A DNA stretch of 64,000 nt from Atriophallophorus winterbourni (taxonomy: Eukaryota; Platyhelminthes; Trematoda; Plagiorchiida; Microphallidae). Positions within the stretch are counted from its first letter, which is position 1, and each line of letters starts with the position of its first letter. Shown here one piece after another: positions 17,891 to 29,143 of the stretch. A program made the position numbers and the translations under genes. The notes below the pieces were generated by a model. It did no database searches. It was not told the origin of the DNA and saw nothing but the letters and a program-made list of their open reading frames with translations. The stretch lies in contig JACCGJ010014862.1 in NCBI GenBank assembly GCA_013407085.1, positions 62,001-126,000 on the forward strand, in the 5' to 3' direction.

Positions 17891-17904
17891 TCTAGTTGAT
17901 TAAA
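17891..17904 (+). promoter_or_regulatory. proposed RNA 5' segment, partner of primer site
   Basis: TCTAGTTGATTAAA within the LTR is the exact reverse complement of 17,971-17,984. In Tf1/sushi-type elements the 5' end of the transcript folds back on the primer-binding site and, after cleavage, primes minus-strand synthesis. The position fits such a role. Confidence 0.6.
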
Positions 17905-17970
17905 GCCTTTCAATCAGGCGTTATCTTCTCAACGTTCGTTTGTGTTTATCATCTCTGACTCTCGTTACAA

Positions 17971-17984
17971 TTTAATCAACTAGA
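17971..17984 (+). promoter_or_regulatory. primer-binding site, self-complementary type
   Basis: TTTAATCAACTAGA starts one base after the proposed LTR end and stops two bases before the gag ATG at 17,987. It does not begin with TGG, as a site for an intact tRNA CCA end would. It is fully complementary to 17,891-17,904. Confidence 0.65.
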
Positions 17985-17986
17985 AA

Positions 17987-18750
17987 ATGGATCGTTTACT
18001 CCGTCATGAACGCTTCGATACCGATCTCAACGCTGTAGATGCTACCGATTCATGGGAACACTGGTTTTTGACCTTTACGAATTTCCTCGATACAATTGAC
18101 TCTTTCAAACCAGACAAACTGAAGACTCCTATCCATTTCCTGTTACATGCTGTCTATAAACTCATTTCTCAATGCACTGACTACGATTTAGCTATCGGTA
18201 CCTTGAAGTCTCTTTACGTTCAGCCCAAAAACGAGATATTCTCAAGACATATCATTGCCACTTGTAAACAAAATCGCGACGAAACTCTTGACCAGTTCAT
18301 GCAGAAACTGCGTAATTTTGCAAAGGATTGTAACTTTAAAATCGTTAGTACTGAACAAAATCAACAAGATGCCATTCGGGGCGCTTTCATAAGCGGGCTT
18401 ATGTCTAACGCCATTCGTCAGAGGTTGTTGGAAAACAACACACTGGATGTACAAACTGCTTTCGACCAGGCAGAGGCCGTGGATTTGGCCCAACGTTCAT
18501 TCGTTTATTAAGCCTGCACCTAGTAATTACGGTGCTGCTGCAATCGATGCCTCTCACGCCACTACCGAATCAACTCTGTTCACTTCTGAGATAAATCTGG
18601 CTACCACACGTTCCAGTTGTTTCTTTTTCGGTTACCATCGACATCCACTCTCGAAATGCCCTGCTAGGGATGCGGAGCGCAAATCATGTGACAAGAAAGG
18701 TCATTTCCAAAAAGTATGCCGTTCTACAAACAAGGCAAACACACTGCCTC
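17987..18750 (+). pseudogene. gag polyprotein of LTR element
   Basis: The first frame (17,987-18,511) starts with a good ATG (AAAATGG) and holds a retrotransposon capsid-like region, with HEHWF-like SWEHWFLTFTNFLD, then LKSLYVQPKNEIFSRHIIA and RNETLDQF-like RDETLDQFMQKLRNFAKDC. After a frameshift near 18,500 the second frame carries the nucleocapsid: CFFFGYHRHPLSKC and KSCDKKGHFQKVC. These look like two CCHC knuckles that have each lost one cysteine (Phe or Arg at the expected place). The capsid packages element RNA in known relatives. The copy is broken by frameshift and so probably inactive. Confidence 0.85.
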
Positions 18751-18958
18751 GGTAATTCCTTTTCTCACCTCCATGATAATCACCACTGCTGCGCCGGCCA
18801 GTCTTAATAAAGCAATTACCGGAGTTCTCGTCAACGCTATAGCTTTACAGGTGCTGGTTGACACCGGTAGCTCTGAAAGTTACATCTGCGAAAGTATCGT
18901 CTGTCGAAACAGTTGGCCTATCCTGGAATCGAAAAGCCAAATTGTGTTGGCTCTCTGA
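18740..18958 (+). pseudogene. aspartic protease start of LTR element
   Basis: After a second frameshift near 18,740, the frame holds LQVLVDTGSSESYICESIV, with the DTGS active-site loop of retrotransposon aspartic proteases. The frame ends with TGA at 18,956-18,958, where the element is cut off. The protease would process gag-pol in an intact relative; here only its first half remains. Confidence 0.85.
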
Positions 18959-19260
18959 AATAAGTTGTTCGGTAGTAATGTTAATATAAAGAAGCAAATC
19001 AACCTGCATATGTCACGCTGGTTGGGTCACGTTTTACGGATGCCGGACCAACGACTTCCGAAACAGATTCTTTTTACGACGCCACATCCTGATTGGCGTA
19101 AATTTCGGGGTAGCCGAACCGTCACATGGCATAAGAAGTTAAAAACCCTTACTAGTAACCTTTCCAAAGTCGGCGCAGCGCGTCTTCCAGGCTGGCGTCT
19201 CCGCGATCAGATATCGCCATGACTAGTTACGCTTCAGGATATGTCCCGAAACCGTGTTCA
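18958..19260 (+). pseudogene. RTE C-terminal fragment
   Basis: The plus frame 18,965-19,222 reads INLHMSRWLGHVLRMPDQRL and ends with ARLPGWRLRDQ, the conserved end of RTE-like ORFs; in another frame DMSRNRVQWRSAQSIFLECL continues it. It replaces the 3' half of the LTR element, so it either inserted there or was joined by deletion. Confidence 0.8.
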
Positions 19261-19299
19261 ATGGCGGTCTGCACAAAGCATCTTCTTGGAGTGTTTGCT

Positions 19300-19600
19300 T
19301 AACCTTGTATGTTGTCAAGCGGAGTGACGAGAAAAGCTGTTTATGATGCATGACAGTGAAAGCCGCAAAGAAGCTGTCATGCTGATCTCGCTCTACTCGT
19401 TCACGAAACTTGTTTGAATGCATGTTCCATTCGAAGTGTAGGCACCTCTACCCAGTTTGTGTGTGCTTAGTCTTCTATAGAATCCGTAGCTGTTTGAGTC
19501 CCACCCTTCCCCATCTTTTAGGATTTTACTTTTTTATATTTGTGACAGTTAAACATTCGGTACGCGCTACCGGTGTAATGCTGTTGATGATGACGGGTCC
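19300..19600 (+). repeat. repeat family C copy
   Basis: Plus-orientation relative of 2,425-2,760 (-), with CATGACAGTGAAAGCCGCAA, a GTCCCACCCTTCCCCATC block and ACAGTTAAACATTCGGTACG in order. It follows the RTE C-terminus directly, supporting the view that family C is an RTE 3' tail. Confidence 0.5.
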
Positions 19601-20403
19601 GGAAATGATACGGACGCGTTGGGTGCTACCTCCGCGTAAGTAGTTTTTTTGAGGTGGGTCCTCAGCTGGCTTCAAGTTCGTTGATTCGTCATGAACAACG
19701 GATTTAGGCGTTTTTCTACATCCTTTATCAGGCCAGTTTAACCCATCGATGCCGTAGCCTACAAGCAACGTAGATAAAGAATATCGCATCAATTTTACGC
19801 TTTTCAGAGAATCGTAAAACGAATTGGAAATATTTGTGCATCGCAGCTGCTGACAAGCAGCATAACAATCACTGTTTGTGGGATCGTAATTATGAACATC
19901 CTAGGTACATCTTGCGCAGTTATTCCGTTTAATCATCTTATCAAAGCGACCCATTATGTAAGACAAAGATTTTAATTGTATTCAGTGATAAAAGACAGGT
20001 ATTTAACACCGCAATCACAACCTGAACGGAAGATGACTGAAATGAATTGCAAAATAAATATTTATCAACAATCAAGCAATGGTCAAATACGCGTTCATAA
20101 TTACCCTATCGACATTTTACAACCATTTTTAATGCCCGAAACTATTTATATTTTTGTAGGTCTTTTAAAGCAGAGAATGTTTACTTGCAAATCATTTACG
20201 GAAGAATTCACTATCAAGCACGAACATCATGTACACAATACGAATGTGCCGCCAAGGTTTTGGCCATTTAAGTTCAAGTTCAAGTTCAAGTTCGGATATC
20301 TGGAAAGTAAGGTAGGTTTTCTGTTCACCAGCACGGTGAGAGGTCATCTGATCAGGAAACAATGCAATAATATGCGTGAACAATGTATGATTTATCAAAT
20401 CAC
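19601..20403. other. no recognised gene
   Basis: Only a hexamer microsatellite (AAGTTC repeated about four times, 20,268-20,292) stands out. Open frames are not convincing. Confidence 0.4.
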
Positions 20404-20480
20404 TAGCCTAGTCGAGGCAAAGTGAAGCACAGTCATAGACTGCGTGTGGGCTAAGATGCTGTCAGGTTGCCAAGGTCTTC
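20404..20480 (+). repeat. short copy of repeat family A
   Basis: Contains CTAGTCGAGGCAAAGTGAAG, CACAGTCATAGACTGCGTGT and GGGCTAAGATGCTGTCAGGT, the 5' third of family A in plus orientation. Repeat family B begins right after it. Confidence 0.7.
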
Positions 20481-20630
20481 AGTTCAGTTCAGTAGGCACA
20501 GGACAGTAAGTGGCTGACAAGCCAATCGAGCGTCCAGAATTTCTTTCGGTGGAAAGCTGCGGAGAAGCGCCCACCACTGCCAAAGGGTCAATCCTTTTTC
20601 TCCGTGTGGAACCTCTGATGGTCGTAGGAC
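20478..20630 (+). repeat. repeat family B copy 1
   Basis: Begins with TTCAG repeats, then GCACAGGACAGTAAGTGGCT, GCCAATCGAGCGTCCAGAAT and TTCTTTCGGTGGAAAGCTGC. About 110 bp are nearly identical to 53,691-53,810. The TTCAG run at one end looks like a short retroposon tail (CTGAA units on the other strand). Class unknown. Confidence 0.7.
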
Positions 20631-21307
20631 TAGGAGAATGTAGTTGGAGGAGCACCGCGCTATTATCGATGCACTGCCAAAAGGTAATTTTCTTTCTTCT
20701 CTGTTTGCAATCTCTGATGATCGCGGTGCCAGGCGCTGTAGTAGTAGGATTGTAGTAGGACAGCAACGCGCAATAATGCTGGAAAAAAGAAAAGACAGAT
20801 ATGAGATAAAAAATGTAACAATACGTTTTTTTGTTTTTAAAGTTTTTTAACTGTAACATTTTTCTGTTATATATTGTGCATTAATCCACTAAACATTTCA
20901 CCAAAATGGTGAGAAGTCATGGATTCAGAAAACAAAGGATAAAATGCATGTACAATACAAATACATGCTTTTTTATTGCTAGACAATAGTTTGTAAAATA
21001 GTAAGCTTGTTAGCATCTAATTTCCTAACTTGTCAGTCTTAGTTGTCAATAATAATCTGGCGGACCCGGTGCTCAGCTTCGTCTTTGGAATTGTATATGT
21101 GAACACATACCGGTGAAACAACTTGTTTAAAAATCAGATTGGATCTGTGTGGATTGGAACATTGAATCTTGATCCTGTTGATTCACCTTGTGACGTTCAT
21201 TCATTTGTCTTCGACATCTTAATTATTGTAAATCTATAATGCTTTTACGATAATTCCGGCTAGTATTCCGTAGACATGGAGTCGAATGTATTTACGCACC
21301 TTCTACA
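20631..21307. other. no recognised gene
   Basis: AT-rich and unassigned beyond the end of repeat B. The minus-strand frame running across the repeat (20,859-20,479) has no motif. Confidence 0.35.
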
Positions 21308-21600
21308 ATGAAAATTGAAATGGAGAAAGATTTAGAGATTGCTAAAGCTACAATTCCTAAGTTAGCTTGTGGTGGTAATCTCAAAAAAACTTCAAGTTTA
21401 TCGTCAATGTTTCATGAGATTGAACTGCATTCATTTGATATTGACTCGATAAGTTATTGGAATATCTTTAGACAATTTGAGTTTCGCGTTGAAATCAGTC
21501 TGAGAAACCTTGCACAGCGATTGCTTAAACTTTTAAATTTTGCCATGGCCGTGCAAGAAAGGCTAAAATGTGTTAAAAACAAGCTAATTATTAGATGAGT
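21308..21600 (+). pseudogene. BEL/Pao-like gag fragment
   Basis: A plus frame reading IELHSFDIDSISYWNIFRQF then EFRVEISLRNLAQRLLKLL resembles the conserved gag segment of BEL/Pao elements (xLPxFDGDPxxYWxFxxxF). About 70 residues are recognisable, isolated from any other BEL part. The frame has an ATG, but this is not evidence of a gene. Confidence 0.6.
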
Positions 21601-21975
21601 TATTGAAAGAGGCGCGGCGATTGATTAGCCGGCCTAAAGGCTATTCGAGTCTAGCTCTCAAAATGCACTTATGTCAAATAGCCCAGATGCCAGACGGATT
21701 TGAATTCAACTGCCGCGTTGGAGTACATATTACGATGCTTAACGACCGCATTCCAGTAACAATGGGCTGATCTGAAGGATGCGATATTCCGCGAAAGATT
21801 AGATATCACATTCCAGTAACTCAATTAGTTTGTGCCACGTCCAACTCCTATTAAGTGGAGTAGATTTAGTCATGTGTGCAAATCTGGCACAAATGATCTG
21901 CTGACATGACCTGTTAACCTCGTCAATTGTCAAAAGGAGATTTCGTTGGTATAAAACTGACTGATTTCGAAGTTT

Positions 21976-22760
21976 GTGTTGTTGGATGTGCTCTATAGAC
22001 TGATTTATCTGACGCTAAATCATTCCAGAAGGACTTTGGTGGCTGATTTTTCGTGCAATACATCGGACCAGATGGGGAGCATTATAAATACGTACATCAG
22101 AACCAAGATGGATTATGCAGTTCAAGCATGGGCGCCATGGCTTGAAAAATATGTTGCGACTTTGCAAAGAGTATATCATCGAACTATCAAACATGTCACC
22201 GGACTCAGCCGGAAACCATACAATGAGCGAATCAAAACGCTAAATTTATTTGATTATCCACGTCGTCGTCTCCGAGGGGATTTCATACTGGTTTACAATA
22301 TTTTGAATACCGAAAATCACCCACTACAATGTTTATCAAAACTACGAAGCTCGCACGATACAAGAGCTCACACATTTACTCTAACTGTCCCTCACTCGAG
22401 ACTCAAATGTAGACGACATTTTATGCCGTGCGAGTTTGTTTTACTTGGAACAATCTGCCAGAATATGTTGTAAACTCACCAAATCAGTAAACTTTCAAAA
22501 GAAGCCTCAATGCCTTTTTGACCCTAAACCAGTGCATCGAAGAAAACTATACATCTTAACACTGTGCATCTACATTTGTTATCCCACCAATCGAAAACAA
22601 TTTCTGCCCTTAGGATTTTTAATTGATTCTTGAACTGCTCAGTAAGCAACCTAATCCCATTTTTGCTTGTTATATTATTCGTTGTTGCCATATTATGCTG
22701 TTTTTTTGTAAAGCTATATGCTTGTTAGACCAGTAAATTGAATTGAATTGAATTGAATTT
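21976..22760 (+). pseudogene. CR1-like 3' end with (AATTG)n tail
   Basis: The frame carries SIINTYIRTKMDYAVQAWAP, LQRVYHRTIKHVTGLSRKPY and RIKTLNLFDYPRRRLRGDF, then a frameshifted end. It terminates in about four AATTG units (22,737-22,760), as CR1-like elements end in short tandem repeats and not in poly(A). 5'-truncated and dead. Confidence 0.85.
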
Positions 22761-23980
22761 TGTGCATATCATTTAGTCGCGAAGCGGTTGCGTGAATAGT
22801 TTTTTTCACCACAATTGTACTAAAAACCCTATGGTAAAAAGAATCGCTCAGATGGCGTGAGATTTTGTAGTTTGAAAATAAAATACGCAGGGCTTGTTTG
22901 GGTAGGAATATGATGAGCGTACCTAAGCACCTTATAGGGACTGACGAAACCGGATGACGTGGTGCGCCTTAGTTCGACAAAAGTTTTTCTTATCGAAAAC
23001 CACATGTGTTCAGTGATGATGATGCGACTCGCCACTAAATGAAGACACTTGCTTTCTTCTAATCACAATTTTGTTTTCTTGGATTTGTCACTAATTTGGG
23101 TGTCACATATGTTTGATAGATAAATTTTTAAACGGCAATTTTGGTAACTCTATTTTAGATATATTTATATCTAAGGTTTTCGTTGATTTTACATTGAATT
23201 GTTTCTGAAGTATGTTTGGCTCTATTATATGCTGTTGCGATCCTATAGAATTGAGGTTTGCCCAATTTATGTTGTTATAACTGTCATTCACGCTATCTTA
23301 GTATATCCAGATCGTCGTTATGATTTTGTCGAACTAAGAAACATATGCAATGCTCACGACTTGGACGTAAGTCGACGCTGGAAAAAACAAAAAGTTTTTT
23401 TTACCAGCATTTTGAGAGTCCAGCATAAGAAGAACAACGTTGAAAAACAGAAACTTCAAAGAATACAAGTAAACGTTGTCCTGCTATAATTTCCTTTTTC
23501 AAAAATTAGAAGAATTTTATTACATGTGTCTGAACAGGAGGGTGTGTGGCTGAGTTGGAAATTAAGCATCTCATTTTATTTAAGTTATGCTCTAGAGAAA
23601 AGCGTCTACAATATCTCTCACATACTCTCATGGTATAAGCGTATTCTGGAAAATAGAGAATCAATAAACCAATAGCTGAAGAGAGCCATTAGTTTGTTTC
23701 CAAGGCTACATGGAATTTATTTCAGCTTTTAATTATGAAGTAGATCAGCCACCCAGAATCAGGTATCAACCTAAAAACCCCAATTGATGTAGAACATACA
23801 ATCTCATTGGGAATAGGATTCCAATGGTTAACTACTTAAAGTTGCGCTGCAAATTTTGTGATTGAGATGTCAATCTAACGTTCTGTGATGTATCACAGCT
23901 AGAGGCGATGCTCATCTTAACTATTTCTCATTAGTTGATGAATTGAAATTTTCTTCCACGAATGCACAAGCGCCAATCAC
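22761..23980. other. no recognised gene
   Basis: AT-rich. A minus-strand frame at 23,291-23,103 contains KIELPKLPF, faintly like retrotransposon gag, too short to call. Nothing else is seen. Confidence 0.4.
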
Positions 23981-23984
23981 GACA

Positions 23985-24190
23985 TCATTCATTGTGTGCG
24001 CGAGTGAGTGACAGTTAGAATAAATGTGTGAGCTCTTGTCTTATGCGAGCCACGTAGATTAAACAAGCATTGTAGAGGGTGATTTGCGTTATTCAAAATA
24101 TTGTAAACCAAAATCAAATCGCCCCGGAAACGACGACAAGGATAATCTAATAAATTGAGTGTTTTGATTCGCTCAATGTATGTTTTTTGG
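23985..24190 (-). pseudogene. CR1-like C-terminal fragment
   Basis: Reading the minus strand gives ERIKTLNLLDYPCRRFRGDL then ILVYNILNNANHPLQCL and THSR, almost the same protein as the CR1 end at 22.2 kb, so a second copy of that subfamily in opposite orientation. Confidence 0.8.
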
Positions 24191-24362
24191 CTGAGTACGG
24201 AGAAAAGTTTAATAACTCAAAAAATAATTCAAAGTTTTATGGTTCAAAAAGCAAATAATTTACAGTAACCACAGATTAAAATTATAGGGAATGCATTAAA
24301 AACACAAATTTTTCATTAATATGGAAGTCAGCACGTGTATTCAGGTGCGAGGTTGGATTTAG

Positions 24363-24760
24363 TCAACATATACTTGTCAAGTTAACCTTGGACACGTTCA
24401 GGCTTGATGCGCAAATGATATGTAGGGGCAGAGAGTTCCATATAAAACAAACTCGGACAGCAAAGAAAAACCTTCGACAATTTGATCTGGAGTGTGGAAT
24501 AATTAAATTGTAGCCCTGCCATCTGCTACCATGTGCTTCTTGCCGATGGAACAGGTGTTCAAATGGGTGATTCACTGTATGTAGAATGTGGAACAGCAGG
24601 ATCAAGTCACCTCTCAGACGATGGTACGAAAAATCAAATTGGTTTATAGTTGCAATCCTTCCCTCGTATGCCCTGTTACATAGTTCGGCCACTAGTTTTG
24701 TAGCGCGGTGTTATACGCGTTGCAGCAAGGTCATGTCCTTCTGTAACAGTCGGGACCATG
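24363..24760 (-). pseudogene. CR1-like C-terminal fragment
   Basis: The minus frame holds ATKLVAELCNRAYEGRIATI, DFSYHRLRGDLILLFHIL, IIPHSRSNCRRFFFAVRV and CFIWNSLPLHI, the CR1 ORF2 C-terminal blocks ending with the WNSLP motif. It is a different copy from the one at 23,985-24,190. Confidence 0.85.
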
Positions 24761-25194
24761 ATTTAACAGCTTACTCCTTACCTTTTCGGATTCGCCTCAT
24801 AACAAGCATTGTGAACATAATATTCTTGGAGAGAAAACACGCAAATTCTGAGGAAATCCATCATTTACCTTCTGAAACAAACTGAACACACGCGTGCAAG
24901 TTTAAGTAAACTACGGAATATTCGACTGATTTTACGACTGTTCGAAAGAGCTCAAACTTTTGCTTTGCTTGACACATTTGACCACAAAATCGGCTCCAAT
25001 TTTGAGGAGCTACGCGGCTTTTTACCCATACTATACTAGGCGCGATTTTTCACTCACTTAGTTCGTTTCATCCGCTACAAAACCCGTCTACACATCATAC
25101 GGACCTACACGAACACACCCACTTACCCCAACCATCGATCGATAATTTTTCGCTCCAATGCCATGACCTCACAAACGAAGCCCATTGACAGCGG

Positions 25195-26470
25195 CCACAT
25201 GTGCAAACTTTGTTGGAAAGCGGTAAGTCGCAAACCAGACAGGCTAATTGTTTTGTTTGTAGTGAGAAGGTTCATATGAAGTGCGATGCTACTTTGACCG
25301 TCGATGCCCTTACGGTTATCAATGAAGACAAAATTCCAGGAGTTTGCTACATCTGTCAGATATGCAGATCTCAATCGATTGACAACTGTGAGCTCACAGA
25401 CTGACGCAGATACGAAACTTTTATGTTAAGAGAGTAGTGTACAAAGAATCGAGGTCTGCTAAACGTGCTACTGATAGGTAAACTCAGATCTAGAGCAGAT
25501 TGTGAACATCATGTCTCTTCCCCGGTTATGGGAAGGCAGCAAGCAGGAAAAGGTGATGATCAACCTGAACACATGCGCCCACATAATTCGAAACACTTTT
25601 CTGACGCGAACACTTGTGGTACTAAAATAGTTACGGAAACCAAGACATCTGCTCATCGGGAGGTTCCGCTCAAACAATCGGTTCTAACTCCTAGTGTTGC
25701 CGCCCCAAAGATAACAAAAAATCTCTCTGTAATCTGTACCAACATACAGGAGTCTAGCGGGACACTTCTGGTGTATACACAACGATACGACTTAGAACAA
25801 TGGTCAAAACGTTTTACGTTGATGGGGTTTGAAACGATAAAACCTTCAGCTGTTTCACGTTTGGTTCGCCACTAAAGCTCCCCACACTTCGGCGAAGCGC
25901 GGCTACCAACAGTAACACTAAACAGTGAGAGGGATATGAATATTGTTCTTTTGAATTTTAACGTGTTACGTGACATACCTACGTGTAATACTTGAATCTA
26001 CGCCGATATACCCTGCAGGGAATAGAAAGGATGCGAAGACGTCCGTAGGAAAATCAATGAGCGCAGTCTGATCCTTTTTGGCGTTCCAGGGGCTACGAGT
26101 ACAACAGAGGCCGTGAAACAACAACAACACGACTATAAACAGTGGTTATACGTTGCAGAAGCGATCAAGCAGGCGAAAGTGTTGTCGCGAATACCTTCAG
26201 GATACCGAGGTCATCAAACTACAAAGGCGATGGACCACCTCGTTTAAAACTCACTTTCTTAACTTCTGCTATGACAGCCTTTGTCAGACAACATTGGAAA
26301 ATACACAGGAAAAATATCCCAAATGACCTCAGATTCAGCATACCGAAGACTGCCTCCGAAACACAAGCTGCAGCAACGCCGTGCGAATACACGCATAGAC
26401 TAAACTCCGAAGGTTTTTTCAAAAACTGCAATGATCTGGCTCTCAGCAGGTCGGACATACAAAGATCATC
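25195..26470 (+). pseudogene. CR1 ORF1 with PHD-like finger, broken
   Basis: Cys-rich part: CFVCSEKVHMKCDATLTVDA followed by ICYICQICR-like VCYICQICR. Then KNLSVICTNIQESSGTLLVY and DLEQWSKRF, and in another frame LILFGVPGATSTTEA with YKQWLYVAEAI. Each block has a counterpart in the intact ORF1 at 61.5-63.0 kb. ORF1 proteins of this type are thought to bind element RNA. Several frameshifts. Confidence 0.75.
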
Positions 26471-26559
26471 TGCATAGGCTCGCTGCATACGAAAACCACT
26501 GTTAAATGCTTTTACAAAAAATGTACATTGCTTAGGGAACAAATTAGCCGAATTAAAAT

Positions 26560-27000
26560 ATGTTAACGCTCAGTTTTCTGCTGGCATCATTGCTGTTACC
26601 GAAACATGGTAAAAACGACTCTAAATGACTGGACACAAGCACTAGACCAAGAAGATTCCGTCCATGCCGGTTACTTAGATATATCTAAAGCATTCGAAAG
26701 AGTGAATCACTCCCTACTGCACCAGATGCTGCATAATGTTGACGTCATCGAAAACTTACTAACATGGTTCACAAGTTACATGTCTGGACGCAAAGTAAAA
26801 GTCAGTATAGATGGTGAAACTTCTCGAACAATTGAAGCCACGAGCGGAGTCCATCAAAGTTCGGTTCTCGGTCCGATACTGTTTCTCATATTTATAAACG
26901 ATCTACCGAACTTACTAGCATGTAAGAATGTTTTATTCGCAGACGACGGATAAATGTGGACGAAGGTCAACTCTATCGAGGACTGTCAAGCACTGCAAGG
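26560..27000 (+). pseudogene. CR1 reverse transcriptase, partial
   Basis: The plus frame from 26,606 reads [20 protein letters not shown] (motif A Asp), [20 protein letters not shown] then DLP, and LFADDG (motif C, catalytic Asp pair present), followed by TAA. An RT core fragment, with the fingers upstream missing. Confidence 0.9.
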
Positions 27001-27909
27001 TGATTTGAATGAGCTGCACCAGTAGTCGATCCAAAACAAACTGTCATTTAATTTCCGCAAGTGCAAAATGTTGCAATTCGGAAAACCCTTTTCCTTTACC
27101 TGTACACTTGGCGCTGCCCGTTTCAATGGAGTACATCACAAAAAGATCTCAGAACCTGGGTTTCTAGCACTTTGAGGAACAGCCTACAGTGCGAAGCCGC
27201 CTACAAGCGTGCATGCAGTTTGCTCGGTTTACTGAAACGCATTTTTGAACGTTTCCCACCACACTAACTCGCGAAAATACTAAACATTTACGTACATCCT
27301 GTCGTTGACTACGCTGTACAAGCTTGGACGCCATGGATGGAAAAAACATCTCGCTCCTAAAATGAATTTATCACAAGGCAACCAAAATGGTTACCAAATT
27401 GAATAATTTACCCTTTGAGCAACGACTGACCAGACTTGGACTATGCACCCTCAAGCGCATACGTATCCTGCACGACCTAACTCTGACATATCGAATCATC
27501 TACGCGAAATCCCACCCTCTCAAACACCTCATCATGTTTGGTTCCGTTGTCCCCACACGCACCCACTCTTTGAAACCTTCTTGTGGAATAGCTTGCCGAC
27601 AGATATTGTTACCTGAGCGAACGAGCACATCTTTAAACAAAGCTTACGAAACCTTATGTTGAGAACTACTGCGTTGGCCCCTAACTATTGATGTCTATAT
27701 TTTTCTAACGCACGGAACTACCGTCCATCCAAAGATTCTTTTACCTCAGTCTGTGTCGCCATTTGGGATTATTTTTCTCCACCTATGAAGAACATGTTTA
27801 AGATCATACAAGTAACGATTTTTTAATTTCTTATACGTATATCCTATGGTACTGTACAGCAATTTGCTTTTTCAACCATAAATCTTGAATCTTGAATATT
27901 GAATCTTGT

Positions 27910-29134
27910 TGGTCTGATATAAGTGTTAATTATCCGCAGGAGTATATGCTTTGTGAAACTGCCGAAGATCCTTCTGAGCAATGCTAAGCTTTGGCAAGAC
28001 ATTTTGTATACAACAGAACACTGCCGTGAAAACTTCAAATTACTGCTAATCCACATACACAGATCTTTCTCTTTCGTAACCCATGAAAGTTGCTGAGATC
28101 CCAGAGAGTATGGTAATACGAATGATTTTAAGACGTGTAACGTTTTACATTTTTGGATGTTGAATGGTAGGCAGTTGCGAAAGGACCGCGTATGAAGCGC
28201 TTTGAGATCATTTTGTAGAATTTTGCAATCTTCTATGGTGCGTACGCTACTTCAGATTTTGCTGTGTAAGATTTCAGGTAAGTTGTCAGCGTACGCCATG
28301 AAGATTATTGGCCCTAAGACTGAGCCTTGAGTTACGCCACTTGTAACCTCTACAGGGCTGTATAGTGTCCCATCAATTCTAACCATGATAACTCTACCAG
28401 TCAAGTAATCCCGTATCAAGGCCAATAATCTGCCGCAACCCAGAACTGCTCCAATTTTTGTTGCAGTGTACTGTGGTTGGCACGTTCAAAAGCTTTAGAC
28501 GTATCGAAGTAACAAGCATGGATAGGGTATCCATCGTCCACGGCTCGAGTCCAATTATCAAGAGTTGAGAGAAGATTGGTGAGACAGGAGTGTCTTGTCC
28601 TTAATCCGTGCAGTGCGATGGAAAAAAGCTTATTTTGTTCCAAGTGTTTGATAAGTTCGTCTGCTACAAATCGTTCGAGAACTTTAGAGACCACTGGCAA
28701 AAAGGTGACAGGTCTGTAGTTAGACACATCGAAAGGGCTCCTTCCTTTGTGTATCGGAGTGATTAATCCACTTTTTTGGTCACTAGCAACCTTGCTGCAA
28801 TTCAGTGACAGGTTTAACGGATCAGATAGTGGTGATAATAGAGCATTGGCGCATTGCTTTAGGATGAGTGGTGTTATTTCATCAGCACTCGGGGATTTTT
28901 TTGTATTTACCCGAGTAGCTTCACCAGGAGACTCTCGGGTTCCACAGCGAATTCGTGTATTGTATTCACCTGTGATTTGAATGCAGGCATATCGTAACAT
29001 ACGCACTCGTTATGGTAGAACACTTTAGAGTAAAATTGAGCGAGTTCCTTAGCGGCTTCGAGAGAAGTGGATGTAGTTCCAATCGTAGTAAATAAAGCGG
29101 AAACCCCTGGCTTTACCCAGGCCTTTTTGTTCAC
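27910..29134 (-). pseudogene. CR1-like reverse transcriptase, antisense copy
   Basis: The minus frame 29,006-28,416 contains NTKKSPSADEITPLILKQCA, SGLITPIHKGRSPFDVSNYR then PVTFLPVVSKVLERFV, and ACYFDTSKAFERANHSTLQQ. The region to 28,300 continues out of frame, with VTSGVTQGSVLGPIIFMAYA and DNL. 28,056-27,910 ends with RIINTYIRPT. It meets the tail of the plus-strand CR1 at about 27,905. Several frameshifts. Confidence 0.85.
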
Positions 29135-29143
29135 AATCTGGTA

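Larger units (their letters stand above)
17802..17969 (+). repeat. 5' LTR (168 bp, proposed ends)
   Basis: Starts TGTCGTGTTG and ends TCTCGTTACA, i.e. TGT..ACA. It immediately precedes the proposed primer site and gag ATG. No second copy is in the window, so the left edge rests on the TG and on the end of CR1 sequence there. TATA-like words occur at 17,851 and 17,871. Confidence 0.65.
17802..18958 (+). mobile_element. 5' part of a Ty3/gypsy-type LTR retrotransposon
   Basis: Order: LTR (17,802-17,969), primer-binding site, gag, zinc-knuckle region, start of the aspartic protease, then an abrupt end where an RTE fragment begins near 18,958. Reverse transcriptase, integrase and 3' LTR are absent. 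Two frameshifts break gag-pro. A 14-nt exact complementarity between LTR and primer site suggests self-priming (see findings). It abuts a CR1 fragment on the left; with the 3' end lost, a target duplication cannot be tested. Confidence 0.85.
25120..27905 (+). mobile_element. decayed near-full CR1-like element
   Basis: Order on the plus strand: ORF1 PHD-like finger (25,195-25,400), ORF1 middle (25,465-25,875), ORF1 RNA-binding-like part (26,040-26,470), reverse transcriptase (26,560-27,060), C-terminal blocks (27,060-27,660), 3' UTR, then a TTGAATC-type tail (27,878-27,905). Many stops and frameshifts, and most of the endonuclease is missing. The same family as the compact copy at 61-63 kb, as shown by shared ORF1 blocks and the same CCATAAATCTTGA start of the tail. 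Confidence 0.8.

Noticed and set aside
20479..20859. 126-codon minus frame as a gene
   Set aside because: A large part lies over repeat family B and the rest is low-complexity and without motif.
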